This document shows, in pieces, positions 24,059-32,028 of a DNA stretch of 64,000 nucleotides. Under the pieces are notes generated by a model, which saw nothing but the letters and a program-made list of their open reading frames with translations, searched no databases and had not been told where the DNA came from. How positions within the stretch are numbered: the first letter of the stretch is position 1; each line of letters starts with the position of its first letter. Where the stretch lies: the NCBI RefSeq assembly GCF_029964055.1, contig NZ_CP124836.1, positions 2,976,001 through 3,040,000 of the forward strand, given 5' to 3'. The translations under genes and the position numbers were made by a program. Source of the stretch: Arthrobacter sp. EM1 (lineage in GTDB: Bacteria > Actinomycetota > Actinomycetes > Actinomycetales > Micrococcaceae).

Positions 24059-24107
24059 CCCGGGGCGCCGCCGACCCGCCACCCCACTGACCCGGGGCGC
24101 CGCCGGA
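24014..24107 (+). repeat. 32-bp tandem repeat spanning the SRPBCC stop codon
   Basis: Two identical 32-bp units (24014-24045, 24046-24077) and a third partial, slightly changed unit (24078 to about 24107). The core CCCCACTGACCCGGGGC includes the TGA used as the stop codon in the second unit. Confidence 0.95.
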
Positions 24108-24177
24108 CTGTCCGCGTTTGGGTACTTCGCGGGCAACATCAGCGTTCTGCACGGTACAACGCGATAGATTGGCAGGC

Positions 24178-24651
24178 ATGAGCGAAGCCACCACCGACGG
24201 CGCCGGCCGCGGCACCATCCTGGTCCTTAACGGGCCCAACCTGAACCTGCTCGGCACCCGCGAGCCCGAGAAATACGGCACGGCAACCCTGGCCGACGTC
24301 GAGCAGCTCGCCAAGGACGCCGGCGCGGCGCACGGCCTGGACGTCGAGTGCTTCCAGTCCAACCATGAGGGTGCACTCGTGGATGCCATCCACGCCGCCC
24401 GCGGCAAGGCAGTCGGCATTGTCATCAACGCCGGCGCCTACACCCACACCTCCGTGGCGATCCGGGACGCCATCTCCGCCGTGCAGCTGCCCGCCGTCGA
24501 GGTCCACATCACGAACGTCCACGCACGCGAGGAATTCCGGCACCACTCGTACCTCTCGGGCATCAGCGCAGCCGTGATCGCCGGCGCCGGGATATTGGGC
24601 TACCGGTTCGCCGTCGAGTACCTCGCCGGGCTGCGGGCCGGCCGGAACTGA
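24178..24651 (+). CDS. aroQ: Type II 3-dehydroquinate dehydratase
   Basis: 157 aa from the ATG at 24178, the normal family length; the frame extends upstream without support. It carries the type II signature [16 protein letters not shown] with the catalytic Tyr33 in EKYG, the [10 protein letters not shown] anion-binding loop, and [15 protein letters not shown] with catalytic His110. It dehydrates 3-dehydroquinate to 3-dehydroshikimate in the shikimate pathway. It stands apart from other aro genes and is followed 3 bp later by the DUF2332 gene. Confidence 0.97.
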   Translation: MSEATTDGAGRGTILVLNGPNLNLLGTREPEKYGTATLADVEQLAKDAGAAHGLDVECFQSNHEGALVDAIHAARGKAVGIVINAGAYTHTSVAIRDAISAVQLPAVEVHITNVHAREEFRHHSYLSGISAAVIAGAGILGYRFAVEYLAGLRAGRN

Positions 24652-24653
24652 GC

Positions 24654-25709
24654 ATGGCCGCCGTCGGCACCGCCGGCCGGGAACCGGATCCTGCGGAGTC
24701 CCCCACCGGGGAGTGGTACCGGCACTTCGGCACCGTGGACGCGCCCGGCAATTCCGAGTGCTACGCCGAATGGTCCGTGGGCATCGCTGCGGACCCGGAG
24801 CTGATTCGGCGGATCGATCAGTGGCCGTACAACAAGCGCCAGCCGCTGCTGATGCTGGCCGCGGCCCGGTTCCTCGGCGCCCGGATCAGCCCCTACCCGG
24901 AATTCCGGGCATTCCTGGACGCCCGCTGGGATGACGTTTCGCGGACAGTGCTCAGCCGCGCAACCCAAACCAATGAGGCCGGGCGTTGCGCCACTTTGCT
25001 CCCTTCCCTGGCGCAGGCCGCCGCGTCCGGCAACGGGCGCCCGCTCGCGCTGATCGAAGTCGGCGCCTCAGCCGGGCTCGCACTTTATCCGGACCGCTAC
25101 GGTTACGCGTTCGACGCCGGCGCCAGCGTCGTGCGGCTGTCCCCGGCGGGCGCCACGCCCGGTAGCTACCCCGTTCTGGGATGCACCGTCACCGGGCCGG
25201 CGCCGCTTCCGGCGGACCTGCCGCACGTCGTGTGGCGGGCGGGGATCGACCTTAATCCCCTGGACGTCAGGAATCCCGGGGACGTCGCGTGGCTGGAGGC
25301 GCTGATCTGGCCCGAGCAGGACTTCCGCCGTGAGCGCCTGCGCCGGGCGATCGCCATTGCGCGCTCCGCCCCGCCCCTCCTGGTCTCCGGGGACCTCAAC
25401 GACCAGCTCCTCGCCCTCGCGGCGCGGGCGCCGTCGGACGCCACACTTGTGGTCTTCCACAGCGCGGTGATGGCCTACCTTGATGCGGAATCCCGCGACC
25501 GGTTCCGGGCCACCATGTCCCGGCTCACCGCCGAACGAGGCTGCCACTGGCTCTCCAACGAGGGCCACACCGTCATCGTCCAGGCGGATGGTTCCAGCGT
25601 GGTCCCGGAGATGGACGAGGCCCGGCTCCGCGGCCGGTTCCTGCTGCTGCACAATGGTGCACCGGTGGCGATCACCGGACCGCACGGCCAAAGCCTCGAC
25701 TGGCTCTAG
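24654..25709 (+). CDS. DUF2332 family protein
   Basis: 351 aa. It is recognisable by the N-terminal pattern of small-residue helices (YAEWSVGIAADPELI, KRQPLLMLAAARFLGA) and the conserved LIEVGASAGLALYPDRYGY segment, which looks like the glycine-rich motif I of a Rossmann-type methyltransferase. The function of DUF2332 is not established. The gene starts 3 bp after aroQ and is probably co-transcribed with it; its stop is 5 bp from the convergent marP stop. Confidence 0.82.
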   Translation: MAAVGTAGREPDPAESPTGEWYRHFGTVDAPGNSECYAEWSVGIAADPELIRRIDQWPYNKRQPLLMLAAARFLGARISPYPEFRAFLDARWDDVSRTVLSRATQTNEAGRCATLLPSLAQAAASGNGRPLALIEVGASAGLALYPDRYGYAFDAGASVVRLSPAGATPGSYPVLGCTVTGPAPLPADLPHVVWRAGIDLNPLDVRNPGDVAWLEALIWPEQDFRRERLRRAIAIARSAPPLLVSGDLNDQLLALAARAPSDATLVVFHSAVMAYLDAESRDRFRATMSRLTAERGCHWLSNEGHTVIVQADGSSVVPEMDEARLRGRFLLLHNGAPVAITGPHGQSLDWL

Positions 25710-25713
25710 CGCA

Positions 25714-26898
25714 CTATTTCTGGATGCACTGGCCCGGCGAGACGGCACTGCCGAGACCTGGAGCTTGGGCGGCAACCGGTCCCAGATCGGACATTGTGAT
25801 GGCGTAACCGAGCGAGGTATCCCCCGTGGCCTTGGCAAAAATCACCCCGGCGACCCGGCCGTCGGTGGTCAGCAGCGGGCCGCCCGAGTTGCCCGGCTGG
25901 ACATCCCCGGCGAGCCGGTAGACGTCTTCCGGTGCGGGGTTGTTGCCGTAGATGTCCGGGACCAGCACCGTCGTAATGTCCTGTACGGTGGCGGGTTTGG
26001 ACTGGAACGGACCGCCGTGGGGGTACCCGGCAAACGCGGCCGGGCTGCCGGCGGGCAGTTCAGCGCCGAGGGGCAGCACGGCCGACCGCAGTCCGTCCAC
26101 GGCCACCACGGCGAGGTCGTGCCGGCTGTCGAAGTACACCACACGGCCGGGCAACGCCCCGCCGCCGGGGATCTCAACGACCGGTTCCGGTACGCCGGCC
26201 ACCACATGGGCATTCGTCACCACCCGGCCGGGCGAGACCACAAAGCCCGTTCCGGTCTGGTTTTGTCCGCACTGGTAGGCAGTCCCCGTGATCTTCAGCA
26301 CGGAGGCCGCCGCGTTGTTCAGGGCCGGAGTATCGGTGCTGGCATCCGGGACAGCTACCGGCTGGCCTTGGCCTATTCCCTCGAAAAGAGTCGGAATGCC
26401 CTCGCCGATCACAGCGGAGCGGAGCTGGGCCATCGAAGTCTTTACCGGCACGGGGGTCACGCCGTCGATGAAGCGGATCACCTTGGACTCGGCCAGCGGC
26501 TGGGAAACAAAGGGAACACCGAGCGCACCGATGCTGAAGGCCAGCATCGACATCACAAGGGCGGCGACCACCACATTAACGCCGCCGCCGGCCAACCGGT
26601 CGACGGAGCGCAGCGGGCTGATCCGCACGATGCTGCGGATCCGGCGGCCGATTGCGGTGCCCAGCCCGTGGCCCAGGACCATCAGCAGCACCGCGGTGGC
26701 GATGATCGCCGTGAGGCGCCAGCCGCTGTCCGCCACCAGACCGCTGACGATCGGGACGGACACAAACGCCGCCACGGCGCCCGCAGCAAATCCGGCGATG
26801 CCGCCGACAGTGACGAGGAAACCGCTGCGCAGGCCGTGGAACAGGTAGGACAGCAGCGTCAGGATCAATACGAGGTCCAAGATGGTCAAGCCGAACAC
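25714..26898 (-). CDS. marP: MarP-like membrane-anchored serine protease
   Basis: 394 aa. Four membrane segments in a CvpA-like N-terminal domain (1-130) are followed by a trypsin-like periplasmic protease with the triad His231 (NAHVV), Asp261 (SRHDLAV) and Ser338 (PGNSGGPLL). Cys210 and a C-terminal Cys (GQCIQK) could form the redox disulfide described for M. tuberculosis MarP, which maintains intrabacterial pH in acid. The M. tuberculosis homologue Rv3671c is also near nth, acs and crp. The start is a single ATG following a plausible ribosome site. Confidence 0.92.
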   Translation of the reverse strand: MFGLTILDLVLILTLLSYLFHGLRSGFLVTVGGIAGFAAGAVAAFVSVPIVSGLVADSGWRLTAIIATAVLLMVLGHGLGTAIGRRIRSIVRISPLRSVDRLAGGGVNVVVAALVMSMLAFSIGALGVPFVSQPLAESKVIRFIDGVTPVPVKTSMAQLRSAVIGEGIPTLFEGIGQGQPVAVPDASTDTPALNNAAASVLKITGTAYQCGQNQTGTGFVVSPGRVVTNAHVVAGVPEPVVEIPGGGALPGRVVYFDSRHDLAVVAVDGLRSAVLPLGAELPAGSPAAFAGYPHGGPFQSKPATVQDITTVLVPDIYGNNPAPEDVYRLAGDVQPGNSGGPLLTTDGRVAGVIFAKATGDTSLGYAITMSDLGPVAAQAPGLGSAVSPGQCIQK

Positions 26899-27005
26899 CG
26901 ACGCTCCTTACAGGCAGGTAAGCCCCAATTCTACCGGTGGGGGCTGACAGTTTACCGACCACCAGTCGGGCCTTTGGCGGGCTCCGGGTTTCCTCCGGCC
27001 GGATA

Positions 27006-27047
27006 TTTGGCGCGTCTCAGTGCCAACTACGTCACAGACGCGCCAAA
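27006..27047. promoter_or_regulatory. Long inverted repeat with embedded Crp-like site upstream of crp
   Basis: Perfect 12-bp arms TTTGGCGCGTCT (27006-27017) and AGACGCGCCAAA (27036-27047) enclose 18 bp. The enclosed DNA plus the first base of the right arm reads TGCCAACTACGTCACA (27021-27036), matching 10 of the 12 fixed positions of the Crp/GlxR consensus TGTGAnnTAnnTCACA. It lies 55 bp before the crp start, so Crp autoregulation is the simplest reading; an RNA hairpin in the leader is the alternative. Confidence 0.6.
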
Positions 27048-27101
27048 ATTCTGAAAGAATAGCGGAAGCGCCCCAGCCGACACACCTAGTCAGGAGATTT
27101 T

Positions 27102-27779
27102 ATGGATATCGAGGTATTGCGCCGCGCCCCCCTTTTCGCCACGCTCGACGACGAGGCGTTCCGTCTGCTGACGGACGAACTCACCGAGGTGGACCTCTCA
27201 CGCGGAGCTTCGGTATTCCGGGAAGGCGACCAGGGCGACCAGCTCTACTTCATCGTCTCCGGCAAGGTTAAGCTCGGACGCACGTCCCCGGACGGCCGGG
27301 AGTCACTGCTCGCGATCCTCGGCCCGGGCGAGCTCTTCGGCGAAATGGCACTGTTCGATCCGAGCCCGCGGACCGCCACGGCCACGGCCGTCTCGGAAAC
27401 GCGGCTGGCAGGGCTGAAAAACGAGAGCCTCAACGCCCTCCTTCGCACCCGCCCGGAGGTTTCGGCCCAGCTGCTGCAGGCCCTGGCCCGACGCCTTCGC
27501 CGCACTAACGATTCCCTCTCCGACCTGGTCTTCTCTGACGTTCCGGGCCGCGTCGCCAAGGCGTTGCTGGACCTCGCTGACCGCTTTGGCCGCCCCGCGA
27601 CCGACGGCGTCCTGGTGGCCCACGAACTCACCCAGGAAGAGCTCGCGCAGCTGGTCGGCGCGTCCCGCGAAACGGTCAACAAGGCCCTCGCGGAATTCGT
27701 CCAGCGCGGCTGGCTGCGGCTGGAAGCCCGCGCCGTTGTGATCCTCGACATGCAGCGCCTCCGCCAGCGTTCCCGTTAG
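27102..27779 (+). CDS. crp: Crp/Fnr-family cAMP-responsive regulator (GlxR/Crp)
   Basis: 225 aa, the normal length. The N-terminal cyclic-nucleotide-binding beta-roll includes the phosphate-binding cassette GELFGEMALFDPSPRTATA (residues 76-94). The C-terminal winged helix has the recognition region LTQEELAQLVGASRETVNKAL (176-196). It is a global regulator of carbon metabolism in actinobacteria. AGGAG lies six bases before the ATG. The leader carries a candidate autoregulatory site, and a strong stem-loop follows the gene. Confidence 0.95.
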   Translation: MDIEVLRRAPLFATLDDEAFRLLTDELTEVDLSRGASVFREGDQGDQLYFIVSGKVKLGRTSPDGRESLLAILGPGELFGEMALFDPSPRTATATAVSETRLAGLKNESLNALLRTRPEVSAQLLQALARRLRRTNDSLSDLVFSDVPGRVAKALLDLADRFGRPATDGVLVAHELTQEELAQLVGASRETVNKALAEFVQRGWLRLEARAVVILDMQRLRQRSR

Positions 27780-27796
27780 GCCTGTTTGGCAACACA

Positions 27797-27833
27797 CCGA
27801 AGGCCGGCCCGTAACAACGGAGCCGGCCTTCGG
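27797..27833 (+). terminator. Stem-loop terminator after crp
   Basis: A perfect 12-bp stem, CCGAAGGCCGGC (27797-27808) and GCCGGCCTTCGG (27822-27833), with a 13-nt loop, 17 bp after the crp stop. There is no long U tract, as is common in high-GC actinobacteria. Confidence 0.8.
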
Positions 27834-27863
27834 CGGTTAAGGGGGCACGGCCATCTGCGCGGC

Positions 27864-28006
27864 GGGACATGCCCATTCCCGGCCGCACCCGCGGGACATG
27901 CCCATCCCTGGCGGCCAAGACTGCGCACAACACCACCATGCCCAACGGTCCGAGCTGGCGCAGGACATGTCCAGTGGCCCGGCCGTGTGTCCGCAGCGCA
28001 TGTCCA
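27864..28006. repeat. GGACATG-element array A
   Basis: Five short copies of a GGACATGYCC-related element lie between convergent crp and the NUDIX gene. They are GGGACATGCCCAT at 27864 and 27893, CATGCCCA at 27937, the full palindrome GGACATGTCC at 27963-27972, and CATGTCCA at 27999. Spacing is close to 30 bp for several pairs. The same element family recurs at 33.0 kb and 41.3 kb. Confidence 0.75.
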
Positions 28007-28038
28007 GCGGCAGCACCGGGTTGACGTGAGGCGGTGCG

Positions 28039-28950
28039 TCAGCGTTCGCGTTGGGGTTCGCCGACGACGGTTTTGGCCGCCTCGACCTCGAGCATTAGCC
28101 GGCCGTCTTCATCGATCAGTTTCGGCTGGTAGACGTGGGCCTTGCGTTTGTAGCTCAGGTACGCGATGCAGCCGTTCGCGGCAGCCATCTTCTCCAGCAT
28201 GATCTCCGAGCCGGGCACCAGAAGCTGGCCGAGCGTCCGCCCCACTGTGTTCTCCTGCCCAACCTCATCGCCCAGTGCCGGGGTGTTCCGTCCGTCAACG
28301 ACCTTTCGGACGCAGACCCACCGGCCCCAGACACCCTTGCTCGCCAGCAACGACGGCTGCTGGTTCACCGGCACAGTGGCCGCAAAGTAGCGGGTGTTGA
28401 ACCGGCGGTGGGCGAAGTCCGGACTCAGCCAGTTCACCAGCGGCCTCAACAGGTCCGTCCGCACGGAGAGCCCCCGCTTGGCGAGCACCTCGGTGAAGGA
28501 CTTCTCCTGCTCCGCCACCGCCACGCGCGCCCGCATCCATTCTGCCGTGGACGTCGCCTCCACCGTGGTGGAGAGGTCGGTCCCGGCCAGCAGGATGCCG
28601 GTTTCCTCGAACAGTTCGCGGATGGCGCCCACCACGTGGCGGCGCGCCAGTCCGACGTCGGCTGTCCCCATAAAGTCCGCCCAATACTGCGGCGAGGGGC
28701 CAAGCCAGCCGACGGCGTCGTGGTCGGAGGCCTCCAACGAACCGCCCGGGAAAGCGAGGACACCCAACGGCGACGAGCCGGGACGGTATCCCAGCCAGGT
28801 CTCCAGCCCGGTGGGCGAATCACGCAGCAGCACCACCGAGGACGCAAAGCGCGGCGCGCGGGGGGTCCGCTCGCCGTGTTCAATCCAGCTGCGGGCGGCC
28901 CCCTCAAGATCGGGGGGAAGGGCAAAGAGGCGTCGGGCTAACTGAGGCAA
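28039..28950 (-). CDS. NUDIX hydrolase (NUDT19/RNH-like)
   Basis: 303 aa. The NUDIX element is split: LAFPGGSLE, then about 40 residues, then RELFEETGILL, a layout known in NUDT7/NUDT19-type CoA diphosphatases and their actinobacterial relatives. The C-terminal third (VNWLSPDFAHRRFNTRYFAA) also matches that subgroup. The substrate is probably a nucleoside diphosphate derivative such as CoA. It lies 12 bp after ridA in a DUF4177-ridA-NUDIX operon, an order retained near crp in related genomes. Confidence 0.82.
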   Translation of the reverse strand: MPQLARRLFALPPDLEGAARSWIEHGERTPRAPRFASSVVLLRDSPTGLETWLGYRPGSSPLGVLAFPGGSLEASDHDAVGWLGPSPQYWADFMGTADVGLARRHVVGAIRELFEETGILLAGTDLSTTVEATSTAEWMRARVAVAEQEKSFTEVLAKRGLSVRTDLLRPLVNWLSPDFAHRRFNTRYFAATVPVNQQPSLLASKGVWGRWVCVRKVVDGRNTPALGDEVGQENTVGRTLGQLLVPGSEIMLEKMAAANGCIAYLSYKRKAHVYQPKLIDEDGRLMLEVEAAKTVVGEPQRER

Positions 28951-28962
28951 GGGAACTGACCT

Positions 28963-29532
28963 CTACGCGAATTCAGCGATCAGTTCGACTTCTACCGGCG
29001 AGTCGAGCGGGAGGACGGCAACGCCGACGGCGGACCTTGCATGCTGGCCGGCGTCGCCGAGGACCTTGCCGAGGAGTTCGGATGCGCCGTTGATAACGCC
29101 GGGCTGGCCCGTGAAGGACGGGTCGGAGGCTACGAATCCGACAACTTTGACAATCCGGGTGATGCGGTCAAGGTCGCCGATGACGCTTTTGACGGCGGCG
29201 AGTGCGTTGACTGCACACACGGCGGCATACTGCTTGGCAGCTTCCGGGGAAACCGTGGCCTCGTCCGAGGCGCCTTCGGCACCGGAGGACACCTTGCCGG
29301 TCTCCTCCAGTTTGCCGCCGATAAACGGCAACTGGCCGGAGGTGTAGACGTGGTTGCCCGAGATCACCGCGGGAACGTAGGCCGCCACCGGGGCGGCCAC
29401 GTCAGGCAGGGTCAGTCCGAGCTCGGCAAGGCGCTGCTCGACGGCGGACGGCGCGCCGGTGACGGCGGTGCTGTGGGCCCGCGATCCGGAGACCGCCGGG
29501 GCGCCCGGAGCGGCGGATGGTGTGGTGCTCAT
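28963..29532 (-). CDS. RidA family (YjgF/YER057c/UK114) protein
   Basis: 189 aa, longer than the usual 130-150 because of about 40 Ala/Ser/Pro-rich N-terminal residues. The RidA core includes YTSGQLPF and the C-terminal HARSAVGVAVLPLDSPVEVELIA, with the Arg that binds the carboxylate of enamine/imine substrates in canonical RidA. The family hydrolyses reactive enamines formed by PLP enzymes; exact activity is uncertain because non-RidA subfamilies differ. It starts 2 bp after the DUF4177 gene. Confidence 0.85.
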   Translation of the reverse strand: MSTTPSAAPGAPAVSGSRAHSTAVTGAPSAVEQRLAELGLTLPDVAAPVAAYVPAVISGNHVYTSGQLPFIGGKLEETGKVSSGAEGASDEATVSPEAAKQYAAVCAVNALAAVKSVIGDLDRITRIVKVVGFVASDPSFTGQPGVINGASELLGKVLGDAGQHARSAVGVAVLPLDSPVEVELIAEFA

Positions 29533-29534
29533 GG

Positions 29535-29690
29535 CTACTGCTTCTCCCGCTTCAGGTACGCAACCAGGCCGTTGCCCTCGGGGCCCGGGACTACCTGGAC
29601 AAGTTCCCAGCCGTCGTCACCCCACTGGTCCAGAATCTGCTTCGTGGCGTGGATAATGAGCGGAATCGTGGCGTACTCCCATTTGGTCAT
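29535..29690 (-). CDS. DUF4177 small protein
   Basis: 51 aa, ATG at 29690 to TAG at 29535. The sequence opens MTKWEYATIPLIIHATKQIL and has the DUF4177 core GWELVQVV ending in VAYLKREKQ. The function is unknown; related proteins are consistently encoded just before ridA in Micrococcaceae-type genomes. Only 2 bp separate it from ridA, so the two are translationally linked. It is short enough to be missed by size-filtered gene calling. Confidence 0.88.
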   Translation of the reverse strand: MTKWEYATIPLIIHATKQILDQWGDDGWELVQVVPGPEGNGLVAYLKREKQ

Positions 29691-29727
29691 GAGCTAAAGC
29701 CTAGTCCTTGCCGGTAAAGTGGAAAAC

Positions 29728-32028
29728 ATGGCGACTGGTAAGAACCCTCTATTTGACACGGCCACCACCCTCGGAAAGATCCTTCTTTTCCTGGGCGTGA
29801 GCGCCGTTTGCGGTGTCCTGGTGGCGGGACTGCTGGTCCCCGCGGCCGCCGTTACCGGCAGTTCGGCCAGCGGATCGATCAAGTTCTTCGAGACTCTGCC
29901 AGCCGAACTGCAGGTGGACCCGCCCAGCCAGTCGACGACGATCCTGGCCTCCGACGGCAGTGTGATCGCAAGCCTCTTCGCGGAAAACCGCACCAAAGTT
30001 TCCCTCGACCAGATGTCGCCGTTCGTCAAGGACGCGGTCATCGCCATCGAGGACAGCCGTTTCTATGAGCACGGCGGCGTGGACACCACCGGCATCATGC
30101 GCGCCCTCGTCAGCACCGCGCGCGGCAACAAGCAGGGCGCGTCGACCATCACGCAGCAGTACGTCAACAACGTCATCAACTCCTCACTCGAGGCCGAGGG
30201 CAAGGGCGACCAAGTCCTCCTCAACGGCGTGAACAAGGGCGTCGGTGACAAACTGCGGGAAATGAAGCTCGCCATCGCCCTGGAAAAAAAGTTCACCAAG
30301 GAACAGATCCTCGAGGGCTACCTCAACATCGTCTTCTTCAACCGGGATGCGTACGGAATCGAAGCCGCTTCGAAGTTCTTCTTCAGCACCACCGCCAAGG
30401 ACCTCAGCCTCCCGCAGGCTGCGTTGCTGGCCGGCTTGGTTAACAGTCCGTCGTTCTACGATCCGATTACCAACCCGGAGAACGCCAAGGTCCGCCGCGA
30501 CCTGGTGCTCAAGGCGATGCTCACGCAGGGCAAGATCCAGCAGGCGGACTACGACAGCGCCGTCGCCACTCCGGTCGAAACGAAGGTTACGCCGGCGCGC
30601 CAGGGCTGTGCCTATTCGGCGACCGCCCCCTATTTCTGCGACTACGTGCTGCACTTGCTGCTCAACAACCCGGCCTATGGCGCCGACGCCGATGCCCGGG
30701 TCCGGAAGGTCTTCCGCGGTGGCCTGACCATCAAAACGACGCTGGACCCGAACGCCCAGGCCGTGGCCCAGGCCCAGGTTGACGGCTCCGCCGGGGCGAA
30801 CCCGGATAAATGGGGCGCCTCCCTGGTCTCCGTGCAGCCCGGTTCCGGAAAGATCATCTCAATGGCCCAGAACACGCAGTTCCTGGAGGCCGAAGGCAAA
30901 TTCAACAACGTGATCAATTTCAACGTTGACATGAAGGATGCCAAGGGCAACGACCTCGGCGGACTGGGCGGCTTCCAGCCCGGTTCCACGATGAAGCCGT
31001 TCACCTTTGCCGAATGGCTCGACGAGGGCCGGTCCATGAACACCGTCCTCAACGGCGCCGTACGCAGGTACCCGTTGAACTACAGGTGGCGGAACACCTG
31101 CCCCACTCCGGTGGAAGGGGCTTACAACACGGCGGAGGTGGGCCTCGGCGCAGCCCCCGACCTGCAGAACGCCGAAGAGAATTACTACAAGAACATGACA
31201 GTCGTTGACGGCCTGGCGAACTCCATCAACACGATGACCTTCGCCACCGCGGCACAAGTGGACCTCTGCGGCATCCAAAAGATCGTCGACGCCGTCGGCA
31301 TCCACGCCGGCCAGACCAACGAGCCGGTGCCCATGACGACCTTGTCCAACCTGATCGGCGCCACCCAGACCTCGCCGCTGACCATGGCCAGCGCGTTCGC
31401 GACCTTCGCCAACGACGGCAAGTACTGCGAGCCGATCGCCATTGAGTCGGTAACTGACGCGACCGGTGCAGCCATGCCGGCACAGGCCCCCAGCTGCCGC
31501 GACGCGATCAAACCGGAAGTCGCCCGCGGCGTGAGCTACGCGCTGCAGGAAGTCCTCAACCGCGGCTCCGGCTCGCTGATCCAGCCCCGGATCTCCACCC
31601 GGACCAGCTTCCCGATCGCGGCCAAGACCGGCACCAACGACCCCAACAACTCCACCTGGGTGGTCGGCTACACCTCCGGCCTGGCGACGGCATCGTGGTT
31701 CGGAGACGCACTCGGCGGCCAGGACCGGCCGGGACGCAACCTCACGTTCAACGGCAAGTTTTACCAGGCAATCGACGGGTATATGATTGCGGGTCCGCAG
31801 TTCTCGAACTACATGACCCAGGTGGCCCCGGCCTACGGCACCAACCCGTTCACGGCGCCGCCGTCGAACATGGTGACCGGCCCGGCACCGGCGCCCCGGC
31901 CGAGCACACAGTCGACGCCGGCACCGTCTGCCCCCGCTCCTGCCCCGGCTCCGTCCACACCGGCTGCGGCCCCCGCCCCGTCGGCGCCCGCTGAGCAGCC
32001 GGGCAACGCTGCCGCGCCCAAGCCGTGA
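29728..32028 (+). CDS. ponA: Class A penicillin-binding protein (bifunctional transglycosylase/transpeptidase)
   Basis: 766 aa from ATG (a GTG three codons earlier is possible). One N-terminal membrane anchor (about 15-43) is followed by the GT51 transglycosylase with EDSRFYEHGGVD (catalytic Glu108) and GASTITQQ. The transpeptidase has STMK (Ser420), SIN and KTGT (Lys633). It polymerises and crosslinks peptidoglycan outside the membrane. Instead of a PASTA domain the C-terminus is a roughly 55-residue Pro/Ala/Ser tail. It corresponds in position to M. tuberculosis ponA2 and overlaps the phosphoesterase gene as GTGA. Confidence 0.95.
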   Translation: MATGKNPLFDTATTLGKILLFLGVSAVCGVLVAGLLVPAAAVTGSSASGSIKFFETLPAELQVDPPSQSTTILASDGSVIASLFAENRTKVSLDQMSPFVKDAVIAIEDSRFYEHGGVDTTGIMRALVSTARGNKQGASTITQQYVNNVINSSLEAEGKGDQVLLNGVNKGVGDKLREMKLAIALEKKFTKEQILEGYLNIVFFNRDAYGIEAASKFFFSTTAKDLSLPQAALLAGLVNSPSFYDPITNPENAKVRRDLVLKAMLTQGKIQQADYDSAVATPVETKVTPARQGCAYSATAPYFCDYVLHLLLNNPAYGADADARVRKVFRGGLTIKTTLDPNAQAVAQAQVDGSAGANPDKWGASLVSVQPGSGKIISMAQNTQFLEAEGKFNNVINFNVDMKDAKGNDLGGLGGFQPGSTMKPFTFAEWLDEGRSMNTVLNGAVRRYPLNYRWRNTCPTPVEGAYNTAEVGLGAAPDLQNAEENYYKNMTVVDGLANSINTMTFATAAQVDLCGIQKIVDAVGIHAGQTNEPVPMTTLSNLIGATQTSPLTMASAFATFANDGKYCEPIAIESVTDATGAAMPAQAPSCRDAIKPEVARGVSYALQEVLNRGSGSLIQPRISTRTSFPIAAKTGTNDPNNSTWVVGYTSGLATASWFGDALGGQDRPGRNLTFNGKFYQAIDGYMIAGPQFSNYMTQVAPAYGTNPFTAPPSNMVTGPAPAPRPSTQSTPAPSAPAPAPAPSTPAAAPAPSAPAEQPGNAAAPKP

